Source: Physella acuta (lineage: Eukaryota > Mollusca > Gastropoda > Physidae). Taken from it: DNA of 64,000 nt. The translations under genes and the position numbers were made by a program. Positions 10,551 through 22,975 of this stretch are shown one piece after another; position 1 is the first letter of the stretch; each line of letters opens with the position of its first letter. Location: positions 488,001-552,000 of the forward strand of contig NW_026731657.1 of assembly GCF_028476545.1 (NCBI RefSeq), given 5' to 3'. The notes under the pieces are model-generated. The model saw nothing but the letters and a program-made list of their open reading frames with translations. It was not told the DNA's origin and ran no database searches.

Positions 10551-11428
10551 CGTTGTTGAATCTTCTTAATTATATGTCACACATACTATACCAGATAACT
10601 ATATTTGTATTACCAGTCACACGTTATATAAATAGTGTATATATCCGCAGTAATAATGTGCATCTATATCTATGTTGGTGTCCGTACAATAGTTGAGTTG
10701 TTATGACAATCAATTGTCATCTTTCAAGGATCAATAGTCATCTATCAACCCAACAGCATACAGAAAGAAGTTTCCTCTTTGATTTTGAATTGTTTACAAT
10801 TAAAAGTAATAAGCAATTCATCTACGTATGTACAGGGCAACGTAAATTAAACCGACTTATTTGCTTGTTTAATTAAGAAAAAATGTAAACACATTCGATA
10901 ACGTTTTTTCTGACTTTATAAATACAAAAACTTTAAACAGAACCACCTATTATTCTGAACATTTTTTTTTAATTTCTCTTTCAAATAAATATTTTATAAA
11001 TATTTAGTTTGATTTACATGTCAGGCGTAATAATTTGATTCATGTTTGTTTTATATGTTCTTTAACACGGCTAGTAATATACACTAGAATGGCTTTGTCT
11101 TCCTTACAATTGTAGAGTGTGTAATGGGAAGTAACAGCAAAACAATTAAAATAAAAATGCCCAATATAAATTGTGTATTGGAAGTTAGAACATACCATCA
11201 TGTGACGAAGTACTCGAGAGATTGATACTGCGTCCCGGCCTTTAGTCAAACATCAAGTTGATATTCTTGTATGGTTTCTGTTTACAATTTACCCAAAGAT
11301 CCTACCAACTATTCAACACATCTACTTATATAAGGACAGCGTGAAATACTTTAAGAATGTTAGAGTGAAGCCCACTTAAACTTCGTACTAATATTTTGAA
11401 TTAGTGTGGCGCGTTTAACCGTCTATAC

Positions 11429-12329
11429 CAGGGGCCGGCAACCTGCGTCTCGCGAGCCGCATGCGGCTCTTTTGCCCTCAAAATGCGGCTCTCCAGCTCC
11501 TTGCACAAAAATTGATAGTAATATTATTTCATTTTCAAAACTCATATCAAATATCCTGCTGTAAAGGAAAACAACTTTAAACAGAATTAAAACATTTATC
11601 AGAGATCAGTTATAATATCATGTGCAGTAGAAAGTAAACGAACAGCTGACTGCAGATTCGGCACAAGGCCCAGCCCCATAGCCCCGTGGCAACAATCCCA
11701 TGTTTGCCACTGCCCAAGTACTGACTTTTTCAGATGTCTTTAAATGGGGAAGGTTATTTTATTTAGAATGCATTTCTCTATACTTCAGTAATAATTAATT
11801 TGACACGAGTGACGTAGTTTTTTTTAGCTGTAATCTTCCTTCTGTTGAGCCGGGTACTGGACGGTGGGTTACTAGTTTACCCTGTGTTCAGTGGGATCGA
11901 AGAAAAGATTTGTGAGAACCAAAGGACAGAAGCGACAGATACACGGTTATCAAACCGATATTCAAGCCAGTTAGTCGAAGTTAGCCGTGTTGAGGCCTGC
12001 CTGGCCAATGGCAGACACCTCCTGAGCCGGTGATATCCGTAAAGAAAGAAAAAAACCTAGCAGCCTCTAAAGTGACGGATAGTCCTATAATTATATTTGA
12101 TTACCTAGTTTATTATTCTGGCGAAACATGTGTATGATTTTATATTTAGAATTAATAAATATTATTTCATATTTAAAACTATTTATTTTAAATACCAAAT
12201 CACATTTATTTATCTAGTCCTAATCAAATAATCAAATATTGAAAAAAAAGATAGTGGCTCTTTAAAAGCTCGGACATTTTGAAAATTGTAACTTTTGGCT
12301 CTTCAGTCTCAAAAGGTTGCCGACCCCAG
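11429..12329. mobile_element. hAT element, 901 bp, non-autonomous
   Basis: Ends are CAGGGGCCGGCAACCT and AGGTTGCCGACCCCAG; the 8-bp target duplication GTCTATAC lies at 11421-11428 and 12330-12337. The paralogous region has one GTCTATAC at 51201-51208 with no insertion, confirming both ends. Subterminal DNA repeats GAGCCGC/GCGGCTC motifs. The body at 11850-12050 is shared with 47245-47450 and 50285-50470. No transposase is recognisable. Confidence 0.93.
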
Positions 12330-12658
12330 GTCTATACAGAATGTATACATGTGCTTTTTTCAGATTGTGGCTATAGCTTTACTTTTATAACTATAATTAT
12401 ATAACTGTTTGTTGTTTCGAATACAAGCTACAAATAGACGTTAGAAATATGTTAAGTCTGTATTTGATCGATTCGATCGGAGAGCCACGATTCTAGATTT
12501 AAGATAACCAAACTCGATTCTAGTTTTAAGAATACATAATTTCTAATAGATTTCTTTATCTGAACTATTTTAGTTCTTACATATTTCATATTTACATTTT
12601 TAAATATTTGTTACTTACGGATTCTTGTTTCTACTGAGTCAGACGTTAGATTACTTGT

Positions 12659-13056
12659 GGGGTGATCCATAAATGACGTCACGCTTGTTTGAGGATTTTT
12701 ACCTCTCCCCTTCCCCTCCTCACACGTTGACACAAAAAGCCAGAACCCCCCCCCCCTAAAATGACGTCAGACCTCAGCCTAAAACCACTCTCGATATTTT
12801 TTTTCCAAAATCTTGTCTGAACTCTGTCAACATAGAGTATTTTGATCAATTTCTATTACAATTTATTACAACCGTTTTCTACAACGCGAAATAGCGGCTA
12901 AAACTCGTTTTCTAACCTTGCTTTTTATAATGCAAAAAAGTGACATCACACCATCTACCCCCCCCCCCCCCCCCATCTCCCCCTTATCACACAACGTCAC
13001 AAAATTACGGACCCTCCCTCCCCCCTACGAGTGTGAAGTCATTTATGGACGACCCC
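12659..13056. mobile_element. TIR MITE, 398 bp (PIF/Harbinger-like?)
   Basis: Inverted ends GGGGTGATCCATAAATGACG and GTCATTTATGGACGACCCC, flanked by TGT at 12656-12658 and 13057-13059. The paralogous locus has a single TGT at 51511-51513 without the element. A 3-bp duplication points to PIF/Harbinger or a similar group, but TGT is not the usual TWA. The body has C-runs and no coding potential. Confidence 0.85.
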
Positions 13057-13204
13057 TGTCTCATTTAACTCAATTGTTTCACAATATAGAGCTAGAAGAT
13101 TAAACACAGACTAAGATACACCTAATCAATTTTATACCAATTAATAGTTGGAAACTCAAAAAAAATATGTAATGTTAAAAGGATATATTTTTATATCACA
13201 TCCA

Positions 13205-13290
13205 TTTCGTTCCGGGGGGAGAGGGGTAGACTATCTTCGGGGGAGGGGGGGGGGTGACCAAGCTAGTAGAGATGTCTGGAAGAACACTGA
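13205..13290. mobile_element. fragment of G-rich hAT-like repeat
   Basis: Ends ATGTCTGGAAGAACACTG, the inverted form of the start seen at 45087 and 48708 (CAGTGCTTCTYCCAGACAT). It contains the family's GTAGACTWTCTTCGGGGG block. The left end is missing. Confidence 0.45.
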
Positions 13291-13309
13291 TAGACAGGTA
13301 CCCATCTGA

Positions 13310-14090
13310 GCTGGGTTGACTTGTATTTATACAGGCACATTATCATATGCACATAGTTAAAACAATTAATTAAATAAATATGTGATTAGATCTTGTGATT
13401 GAGTATATTCTATGAGTGATATGAAGTAATGTAATGCTTTGTTTTCATAAGAAGAGGATACAAAAATATTTTCTTGCCTTACGGTCTTTCTTCTGCATGT
13501 ATAGGACCTGGTTTGCCTTTGCAGAAAAAAAAAATACGTGTTATTATTTTAATCATGAATGCACTTTTAATGTAAATACTCTGTAATGGAGTTTATGCAT
13601 ATGCCATAAAGTCATTCGTTACATCTATATATTATCCTAAAAATAAAAACAAGAAAAGAAAAAAAAAATATGTTTAAGGGCTCAATTATTCCTGTCTATA
13701 GGTTGAACACGCCGTGTATATTTGTGTTGTTGTGTATTGTTAAAACAACATAAATGTCTGATAAGATACTCAGGTATCTGCTCTACAATAAATCATCAGA
13801 TGTATTTGTTGGTTGGTGATGAACGACCTAATGATGTGTTGTGGAAGATTTGACTGACATCTCGTATTTGTTGGTTGGTGATGAATGACCAAATGATTTG
13901 TGCTGGAATGGGTGACATCTTGAGTCCACCCAACTCTGGTGGGTACCTAACTCACGTTAGGGAAAGTAAAGGCGGCTAGGCATAGTGCTGACCACACTAT
14001 CTCTTCATATGCTGAGGTCACAGAAACAAGTAAACTCTACTTCACTTGCCCTATAGACCGTTATGTTTGAAGAATGGATTTTCACTTTAC
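13310..14090. other. repeat-unit remnants, no gene
   Basis: The motif GGTACCCATCTGAGCTGGGT at 13299 and the following ACAGGCACATTATCATATG resemble 15240-15560 and 54250-54290. A GTATTTGTTGGTTGGTGATG motif occurs twice (about 13803 and 13865). All frames are short. Confidence 0.5.
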
Positions 14091-14099
14091 TTTTTAACA

Positions 14100-16360
14100 A
14101 TATCTCTAATTTGTCAACCTAATTTTTAGGTATGCTTGTATAGTCGTTGTTTAAGAGAGAAATGGGTCATAATTGTGAGTTAATTTTTAGGGTCAGTCTG
14201 AGGTTTTCGAACTAACATTGTATCGGATCCGTTTAAGTTTTCATAGCACTGTTGTAACATTTTCGAATGAGACTAAAAGAAACGCGGTTATGTTAGAAGT
14301 AAAGTTTTTAAAATTTATTTTTAATTTTAATTTTAACTTTTAATTTTAATAAAGCAAATGACAACATATGGGTGGGTTTATTAGTCTGTATAAACATTGA
14401 GAGGTTTACATTAACAACATTTACATACAAGTGATATGGTAATAAATTTACATAATGGCAAATGAGTGGTGAAACTAAGTTTGATATGTACAAGTATCAA
14501 AAGGGTAACTATTTGAATTGAAGGAATGGTAGCAAAGACCTGTCTTATGCGAGAAAATGAATTGCACTTTTCGGATAAAGCAGGTCGCATGATTAACTTG
14601 TTTAAATCGACTTTATTGCCCTTTTTCTATATGTGTAACACACATCGGGATAGCCTTTCATTTTTTTATTCACATACATTTTAAATATAATTAAAAAATA
14701 CATCTACATTATTTTATCACGTTTTAAATTATGTTAATTTAAAAAGAAAAAAATCAAAAATAAAATCCTGCCTGTTTTAATTGAATTGTTTTCATTTCAT
14801 TAAATAAAATGTGTTTGTCAATTAAATACCTAATTATTTCCCTTGTAAACTTTCGGAAAAAAAGATTGTAATTGGTACATACTTGTATGCCTTGGTAACA
14901 CTAAAAACCAATATGTACACCACAGTGAACTAATCTTATAGACACAGTTATAATGAACTAAAATCAAAATATGTAATCGTGTAAGACAAGTAGGCGTTAC
15001 GTTAGAAGCGGGTCAGATGTAGCTAAATATAAAGTTGTTTGAGAGTTTAATATGTTGATTAGATCCTTCACCACGTTATTGCAACTCTAATTTAAAGTAG
15101 ATACCACAATGGTCGGAGTAGTCGAGTGACTGATTGCACCATTTCACTTGTCGTCATTTTGACTGTGATCAAAATGTATTGCTTTTTATTGGATTTGTAC
15201 GGAGGTCTTATCTATGCCCGCGGTTTTGTCTAACATTAGCCAGGTACCCGTCTGAGCTGGGTTGACTTAAAAACGTGCTACAGATTCGACTATGGGATCC
15301 GATCTTTCGTATGAGCGATTTTGGAATATAAAGATCTAAATACATCTACTATATATAACACGTGTTACTGACGGAAATGCTAGGTGTATGTAAATCAATC
15401 ATTTGGTTTATTCTATCTTTTCTTCCTATGATTTACAAGTCTTCGTAAACATATCTCAAGGCTCCAGCTAAGATTTATGTCTATTCCTGTACTACCAATA
15501 TTTAATTACGTTACTTTTAAGCCATACAATTTATGTGTACAGGCGCATTATGATGTGTAAATAGTTAAAACAAGGATTTATGATGATATATTGTGGTATG
15601 CTGTAAGTAAGCTATATCTTATTAGTAAAAATGTTTAAAGTAATGCTTTTTTGTTATAAGAAAGGGAGGGGAATAATACCTTCTAGAGTTTCGCTGTATT
15701 TCTGCTGTTGCGTCCCATTAAATGTTATTTAAAAAGTATAGTTGAATTGATTTTACATACATTAGTATGTGTTTACTGCATTGAATCTTTCAAACGTATT
15801 TTTAAAAGAAGCAAATATATTCGAAATAAACAGTGGCGTAACTCGGTCGGGTGTTACCCGGTGCGGCACCTTATGGTGTCAACCCCCCCCCCCTCCGCCG
15901 GTAATAGCTGTAAAATGTGTTCACATTTAATACTAATAATGTTTAGCTATAGTTGTTTGTAGCATTTTTTTCTCTATAGTCTGAATGTTTACGCCATGGT
16001 GTCATCCCCCCCCCCCTTTGTCGGGGTAATCAATATGTACTTACAATACTTTTGAACTCTAATTAACCATCCTCTGAACTAGCAAAAAAACACATTTATT
16101 CTATATATCTTGCAATTTTTGGTCTTGGTGTCAACCACCCTAAATGGTGTCACTCGGTGCGGTCCGCACCCCCCCTCCCCGCCCCGCCTCACGACGCCTC
16201 TGGAAATAAACATGCAATATACAACAAACGTTAGGCCTAGGTTTGAGATTTTAAAATGAAATACAATAAAACAGACAACACAAGACATAGCCAAGACAGA
16301 AGAAAACACATTTCTGCAGACAGCTATAAGTAGAACAACACACGCATGACATAGGCGGCG
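14100..16360. repeat. long repeat unit, distal modules, copy 1
   Basis: 14800-16350 is co-linear with 52880-54535: the AATTATTTCCCTTG module, the GGAGTAGTCGAGTGACTGAT tRNA-like module (15117), GGTACCCGTCTGAGCTGGGT, then GGCTCCAGCTA and CAGGCGCATTAT, then GTTAGGCCTAGGTTTGAGAT (16229 against 54416). 14100-14700 matches 28740-29040. A hAT MITE at 15831-16202 sits in this copy only. Confidence 0.75.
15831..16202. mobile_element. hAT MITE, GGCGTAGCGAGG family, 372 bp
   Basis: Starts CAGTGGCGTAACTCGG and ends ACGACGCCTCTG with a perfect 8-bp target duplication GAAATAAA (15823-15830, 16203-16210). Three C-runs interrupt an AT-rich body. Confidence 0.88.
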
Positions 16361-16767
16361 AAACAAAAAAATAAGCTACTTTATTTTCTATTGATTTAAC
16401 TGTGCTATACAAAAAATGGTACATTTGACAAAATATTTATTTTACTCTGATTTTATTGCATATACTTTGTCAATGGTCCGTGTTATGATAATACGTCAAG
16501 GAACGATATGCTACATATGACTAACACTGGATTTACACAGTCGATAACATTTTTACTTAAATATAGGCCTATATTTTTTTTTTAATCAATGGACACATCT
16601 TTATGTTTAGAAACATGAAAGTTGAGCTCATAATAATATATCTCGCTGTTTTAGTTTTAATTGTTTATATCATGACAAGCCTAAACAATACGTTACAAAC
16701 ATGTATGAACAATAAACGGATAATTGTATACAAAGGAATCCGGATGAGAAACCCACGCGAAGAAACA

Positions 16768-17015
16768 TGATCTCAGGACATAAGATCTCAGACAAAAATA
16801 TATCAGACAAAATATATCAGACAAAATATATCAGACACAATTATATCAGAAAAAAATATATCAGACAAAATATATCAGACAAAATATATCCGACAAAATA
16901 TATCAGACAAAATATCTCATGGACAAATGATCTCAGGACAAATGATCTCAGGACAAATGATCTCAAGGACAAATAATACCATGGGCAATTGATATCAGAC
17001 AAAATATATCAGACA
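16768..17015. repeat. 14-bp tandem repeat
   Basis: Diverged tandem copies of ATATCAGACAAAAT, switching at 16917-16970 to GGACAAATGATCTCA units. The 69-codon frame across it is a by-product of the repeat. Confidence 0.85.
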
Positions 17016-17029
17016 AAATATCTTCCAAC

Positions 17030-17690
17030 GAAATTGTAATAGTGTATTGGATGATTTTTTTATTGACTTTCACATGGTTGTGTTTACTATGTTTAATATT
17101 GTTTATAGGCCTATATAATAATTGTTAGAAACGTTTGCCGCATACATTTGTCATATTGCACTAAACATTTTAAAATTAAGAATACTATTACAGTATGCGA
17201 AGATTAAAGACATTTTTTTTCGATAGACAGCGTAGGTTGGGTTGCCAAACAAATGACAATGAAGACACACCTTCGTATCAAGGTGGCCGCCCGCTTTGAT
17301 GGCAGATACATGCCTTAAGCGAAAGACATCCGCCCTCCATGGACTATACAACTAGCATCTAATAGTAATGCGTCGGTCATACCTTAGTGATTAGGTAATA
17401 AATGCTTATTTAAACGTCAGCGGTTGTCGCGGAGCTGAGTTTGACTTACTGTGCATGCAAACAAAGAGTATTTATGGAGATTACTCAGCTATGGCCTCTT
17501 TCTTTACCTCGCAGAAAGGGTATAGGACATTCATTTCTGGTGAATTTATGTTTATATAAGCCAGAAGTGGAGCAGCAGAGAAAGAGGTGTTTTTTTTTAG
17601 TGTTAGTTGAACTTAAAGGTCAATAATTTACTTAAATAATTTACTTGATAGTTTCCCCTTTAAAAATTAAAATAGTTATGACAAGACATT
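17030..17690. other. no gene seen
   Basis: AT-rich DNA with frames up to 66 codons but no recognisable protein, RNA gene or transposon end. Confidence 0.4.
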
Positions 17691-17699
17691 ATACAATAA

Positions 17700-18260
17700 T
17701 TGATAACATTGAACAATCGATTTATTCGCTTGTTTTTGAAAAGCGTAAGCAATCTCAATAATGTTTCTAAATTTAGTAAAAACAAACAATTTATAAAAAC
17801 AAAGACACACTCATGTAAGCAATTCATATTTTTTTATAAATGTGTTTCTAAATATAAATTTAATGAGCATGTCCGTCTTTATTGTTTAACTAAAGGTTAC
17901 TATTTTTTTTTTAAATCATTTATAGGCTAGTGATATAAATTTGGTTTGATTTATTTCCCTTAGAAAATACACATGCTTAAATGGGAAGTAATTATAAACT
18001 GTTTCTTTATTGTTAAAAAAAAATACATTTAAAACAAAAATACATTTTAGCTAAAATGTGTAACAAAAAAATAAAATATAATGTGTTCATTTTAGATATG
18101 TTAACCTCGAGTTGTGAGCGGGTTATACATGATCAGAACGAGTAAACTATACCTACGGCAATGTATCGATCCTAAGTTGTCTTTCTATGAAACGATTAAG
18201 TTTTATTTAGACCCCGAATGTATACCAGTCTCATCTCTAATGATACCTTTAAAAAATTTC
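17700..18260. repeat. long repeat unit, partial copy
   Basis: Contains the GGCTAGTGATATAAA module (17923), AATGGGAAGTAATTATAAAC (17980), GTTAACCTCGAGTTGTGAGC (18099) and the end of the conserved relic (18123-18215). The order matches 8510-9290, which has GTTAACCTCAAGTTGTGAGC at 8870. Confidence 0.6.
18123..18250 (+). pseudogene. conserved relic of unknown protein, copy with longer C-terminus
   Basis: Reads IRTSKLYLRQCIDPKLSFYE, then IKFYLDPE. It joins the LYLRQC segment of the other copies and extends it; traces of the extension (YFYLNPE) follow at 9260-9290. The front of the segment is missing here. The protein is unrecognised. Confidence 0.35.
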
Positions 18261-18557
18261 CAAAACTAACTAAGTGGTGTAGCAAGATGATCTCTTTAGA
18301 TGTGGTGACAAGCACAACCACTCAAACGACCGTCAGGTTTCCATAAAGAAGTAGCTGCTGTTTTGTGACTGTAAACAGCCCGCACTGTTCCATGTTTAAA
18401 TAGACCACAGGAATGCATGGGCATTGATATAGCACCATTAGTTAACAAGTAACTAGTTTTTCATTCGTTTTAAAATATTTTTATCCTACATTTTTATTGT
18501 TGTTCTATTTTTTTTCTCGATGTATTGCCTTAGTTTATTCTTAGGCATATAAACTAG

Positions 18558-18990
18558 CCCGTGAATAATGTATTTGCTTTTACTCCTTAACATTTACGCA
18601 ATGGAATAAACACACCCATCTTATCATATAAGTCTACAATATGTGCCATAATGTTTAGCAGCTTTTGTTGTTGGCTCTTGTACATCCAGTCGGTCAACTC
18701 GCTTTCAACATTTAAAATACATTCTATCGATGCTATTATAATTTCATATATTTGGCAACCATCAGCTACATCAAACGTTACGAAGAGTTGGTTGATCACT
18801 TCCCCCATATGTTGTCACAGCTCTCCCTCAGCCATGTGGATAACAAGGGTCTTCTAGTTAACTTCAACTGCATTAATTTGTTCCAAGTGATTTATTTTTT
18901 CCAGCCCTTGTGAAGCAATGATGCGTTGTGTCCCGGTAACAATTTTCACACAGTTATGGGGAGTAATTGTTGAGTAGACATTGGGCTAAT
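18558..18990 (-). pseudogene. decayed conserved reading frame, unknown protein
   Basis: One minus-strand frame reads protein-like sequence over about 430 bp: ITPHNCVKIVTGTQRIIASQ, then GLEKINHLEQINAVEV, then VINQLFVTFDVADG, IECILNVESELTDWM and NIMAHIVDLYDKMGVF. It is interrupted, so it is not functional. Composition and length of the common frame suggest a former gene or inserted coding sequence. I do not recognise the family; an endogenous viral origin is possible but unsupported. Confidence 0.4.
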
Positions 18991-19878
18991 AAAACAAAGT
19001 TCACAACAGTGTATAAAACTCCATGAACAAAGCGTAATCGTGTGTACTATACTCGGTAATTAATTACACAATGAAAATACACTAACCAATTGAACATATA
19101 ATTGTGTACATTTTGGTTGATGCAGATAGCTATAAGTGTGCTATGTTGTGTTGGCTGTGTTTATATCGTCTCCTGTAATGTAATTAACAAAGGTGTAGTT
19201 GAATACACAGCTAAACATAATACAAATGGGCAATTGCGTCCAATATGGCACAAATTATGTATAGATCTAGTGGTAGAACTTGAAAAAAGGACCACCACAC
19301 AGAATGTTTTTGGATACTCATTTCTGGCCTGATCGGGTTTAAATTAAAAAAAAATATTTTATTTATTTTTCAAATTAAACAAATTACAACAGTTCATATG
19401 TGAGTGTATCAGACCGATATGACTTTTTTTTGGTTAGATTTAGAACTAGATCTAGTTTATTCAAAATGTTTGAATACTGCCTACACTCTAGCTGTTAGCC
19501 GGTCAAACGAATATAAAACGTGAAAGCTTTGTATGTGTAATGGTTTCACGTGTTATGCTTATTTTTATGTTTTTGTTTTTGTATTTATATTATATTATAT
19601 ATAAATATATTACCTCTCTATGCTGTCATTCTTTTGTAAGTATTTTTTAAAAATAATAATTAAGTGAAGTAATTGCTTTTTAAATTGTTTAGTACAAATA
19701 TATTAAATGGAGCTTAGGAGCACCTCTATTAAACTCAGGCGTATGTTTTTTTTGTGTTAGCTACTGTATAACATCACTACTGTAGTAGATCTGTTTGTTA
19801 TTTACAAAAGCTTTTTTACAGTCAAGTCAAAATGCAAGCAACTTACTTTTTTAAACTATAAACAGTTTACTATTGTCG

Positions 19879-19948
19879 GCTATGGGCCCCTAAATGGCGC
19901 CCCCCCTCCCGCATTGCGGGGTCTGGTGGCACTGTAGTTCCGCCCCTG
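19879..19948. mobile_element. hAT-like MITE end fragment
   Basis: Shares GCATTGCGGGGTCTGG and the TTCCGCCCCTG end with 424-510. No partner end is seen. Confidence 0.4.
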
Positions 19949-20163
19949 AATATATCAGAACACTGAGACAGGTATACGGAATAAATCATCAGTTACCGCA
20001 GATGGTTAACGATGTTTGATTTGGTTACCTAGGATTATGTTTTTTTAAACTAAATAACTAGATTGTGTATTGAAATTATGCAGTGAATGTAGTTTCTACA
20101 TTTAGAGCCTTCACAACAAAAAACAGACACAAACACGTTCACACACACTTGCCCACGTACTTT

Positions 20164-20309
<146 letters not shown>

Positions 20310-20399
20310 CTGCATGGATTTTTGAAATGCATGTTTTGAAATGAGCTATGTGCTTTGTTTGTATGTTATTATGTTTTCATGTGTAGATGACATATATTT

Positions 20400-20800
20400 T
20401 AAAAGACGAAATACAAGTGAATTAAAAACAAATAGGTCTACAGTGTGTGCAACATTTTACACATACCATTCCGTTTGTATTGATTATATGCTTATCGCAA
20501 GTAACAACTAATATTATAATAACTTGGTCATTACTATGCGTGCCAGGAACCCATCGAATTTACGAGAACTAAACACAATCCAAACAGCACAGAAAACGTC
20601 CAACTATCTTCATTAACGCATCTGCAGGCAAGAATGTCATATGTATTATTATACATTTTCGTGCTCTAAAATAAATGTATTTCATTTTTATTTGGTATTT
20701 TAAACTAGCATTTCATAATTACTTCCCATATGTGTTTTTTTTTTATAAAAAATACGGGAGACAACTCAAAGACACAAAAAACCGTATAATAGTTAAATAA
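20400..20800. repeat. dispersed repeat shared with 59340-59700 and 36240-37450
   Basis: Landmarks in order: GTCTACAGTGTGTG, CACATACCATTCCGT, TGCCAGGAACCCATCGA, then AATTACTTCCCATA and CGGGAGACAAC. All recur at 59370-59690; the 36-kb copy has a pogo element inserted in the middle. Confidence 0.7.
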
Positions 20801-21200
20801 ACCAATTAATACAAAAATAATACATACATTTGATTAATGATCTATTGACATTAATTATTATTTTATAAACTATTTAAAAATACTTTGCTAACATTGAAAA
20901 GGAAACAAATGTTTTTGATACATTTAAAAAACGAACATTTCTTACTTATTTCATGTAGATTTATAAGACATGAAAATTATACGATGTGTCCCACGCTAGA
21001 TAGATATTATTATTCTTGGCTATATTTATATATTTTTTTTAACCAGCTGATCTGTATTTGATTAATCTGAGGCTGCTAAATTATGACATAATCAAGAGGG
21101 GGAGGGGTGTGTAATTATGTATGTCTGCCGGTTGTGTCATGCGAATATTGACCCGTGCTTTAATTCGACAATACGATTAAAAATACTTAGCTGTGTACTC

Positions 21201-21285
21201 CAGGGGTCAGCAACCGTATGAGACGGAAGAGCCAAAAGTTACAACCTGCAAAATTTCCAAATTTTAAAGAGCCATTAACATTTTT
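21201..21285. mobile_element. hAT left-end fragment
   Basis: Starts CAGGGGTCAGCAACCG and continues with GAAGAGCCAAAAGTTACAA and TAAAGAGCCATTAACATTTT, as in 27182-27387. The rest is lost. Confidence 0.6.
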
Positions 21286-21869
21286 ATGCACCTTGGTAGT
21301 GGAAAACATGGAGCAATCGCCTTGGTGCTGGACACATAACAGATGTGGGGCTCGGTCTAACGCTCAGAGTTTCTTTCAGGCATCTTCCATGCGTTGTATT
21401 CTTTGTTTTATGTTTATTTATGTCACTGCAATTGCACAAATAATGATATAAACTGTATGCGAATCACCTCCCTTATAATATAAAAATGTCAGAATGGGAA
21501 GTAATTAGTAAACTGCATCTCTATTGTTTAAAGAGACATTGAATAGAAGACTTTACATTCAGACATGTTCACACTGATACAGACGATTCCTCTCCCCCCC
21601 CCCTTTTTTTCATTCGTATATCCAAGTCTCTTGACTTATTTAAAAAAAAACGGTGTCTTTTGGTGTTAGCATTAACTTTGTTAAATCGTATCTCTGTTCT
21701 TTTCAACTGAATAAAAGGACACATAAAGATAAAGGGGGCGGCCCAAAACCGAGTCCGCTGGAGATGTGTGGTTGCAGCCCTTTGCTCCCCAGGGGCCAAA
21801 AAGAAACGATGATGATGATGAAAACGACACATTATATTTCTCATTAACTTGAACAGCTGCTATTTAAAA

Positions 21870-22490
21870 GAAAACAAAATTGTTTAGACAAGTTAATTGT
21901 AGTTATATTGCATTGTTTTTCACTTATAATGTGCATGTCTCTGAAAATAACAAAAAATAAGCACACGGTATTCGTTTTCTAAATGTGTCAATAGCATTAA
22001 TAAAACATTGAAGACATGCTTTTGGTGTTAGATATTTAATAATCGGTAAAATATTTGTTATTAGATTTTAACTTTACTGTGAGCTTTATTTTTTCTTTTT
22101 TATTTGTTCTTTGTAAATCGATTTATTTAGTTGTGAATTGGTTTTGTATTTGTGAGTTGTTTCCCGTCAGTTATTTAAAAAAAAAATGGGAAGTAATTGG
22201 TCACCATAAAAAATGTTTCTAGCGGTTTTTCTGTTAGCCAGCTGACTCATTAGTGTTAGTACAAGGATCAATGATTAGATGTTTTATATATGTTACTTTA
22301 TAAATTATTAGATCCCCACAAAAGGTAGTTCTTTCCAACATGGCCGCCGTTGCCATGACAACCATATTTTCAGAATAGTCCCTGGTACAAGCAAATATTA
22401 TCCCTTAAGTACTCTAACTTATAAAATACACAAATAAACAAAAAATGCTTATTAATTAAACCGTTTTTTTTTCCTGGATTTTTTTTTCCG
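21870..22490. repeat. repeat block shared with 29.2-29.6 kb
   Basis: Landmarks TATTCGTTTTCTAAATGTGT, ATTAATAAAACATTGAA, GTTTTGTATTTGTGAG and AATGGGAAGTAATTG recur in order at 29330-29570. The block also holds AACATGGCCGCCG at 22341, resembling a YY1-type element, with no gene nearby to support a role. Confidence 0.55.
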
Positions 22491-22498
22491 GAGCATAT

Positions 22499-22797
22499 TG
22501 TTGCGTCCGGGTTTGGTTCAACTGAAGGAACGATTCGTGGTTAACTTCAATATTTTTATTTGGACTCAATTCTTCACATAACATAGTAGCCCTCGCCCTA
22601 ACCGTTACCAACTAACTGCTGACTTCCCCGCGATCGTTCACTCGCGTTTTTATACCCACATTCGACCTTGGGATCACTACACATAAACACACCGGAGTTA
22701 CTACACACTAGGGTAAACTCAACTCACACACGCACTCTCCCATAATTCTAGATTATTCTAACTTATTTCTATCTAACCTACAACTGACCCGTAACAC
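22499..22797 (-). mobile_element. solo LTR fossil, minus orientation
   Basis: 299 bp with TG...CA termini (TGTTGCGTCCGG on the plus strand, ending CCCGTAACA) flanked by CATAT and CCTAT, a 4-of-5 match for a 5-bp duplication. On the minus strand a TATAAAA box and then AATAAA occur in the order expected of U3-R-U5. No internal region is attached, so it is the product of LTR-LTR recombination. Probably Ty3/Gypsy or BEL-like; the imperfect duplication suggests it is not recent. Confidence 0.6.
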
Positions 22798-22811
22798 CTA
22801 TCCCCTTAAGA

Positions 22812-22975
22812 CAGGGGTCTCCAAACTACGGCCCGCGGGCCGTATGCGGCCCGCGATGTCCTCTTATACGGCCCGCGGAGATCTTTTTGTCCACGGAAAA
22901 AATCGTTTGTTGGTGATGGCTGAGGAACTTTGCCCAGAAAATTAATAAAAATAACATATCATTGCCTGAAGATGG
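22812..22975. mobile_element. hAT end fragment, same family as 8023-8230
   Basis: Starts CAGGGGTCTCCAAACTACGG and carries GGCCCGCGGGCC, GATCTTTTTGTC and AATCGTTTGTTGGTGATGGC, matching the right half of 8023-8230 in reverse. The opposite end is not found, so it is truncated or a longer relative. Confidence 0.65.

Larger units (their letters stand above)
10600..13180. repeat. long repeat unit, copy with two transposon insertions
   Basis: Sequence at 11160-11428, 12330-12658 and 13057-13180 is co-linear with 50970-51620 at high identity once two insertions are removed (hAT 11429-12329, MITE 12659-13056). The part at 10620-11400 is also recognisably related to 26960-27900 and 55400-56160. It contains a tRNA-like stretch near 11200-11240 (GTACTCGAGAGATTGATAC) but no gene. 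Confidence 0.75.

Noticed and set aside
16767-16976. 69-codon frame rich in IRQNISDK
   Set aside because: Encoded by the 14-bp tandem repeat.
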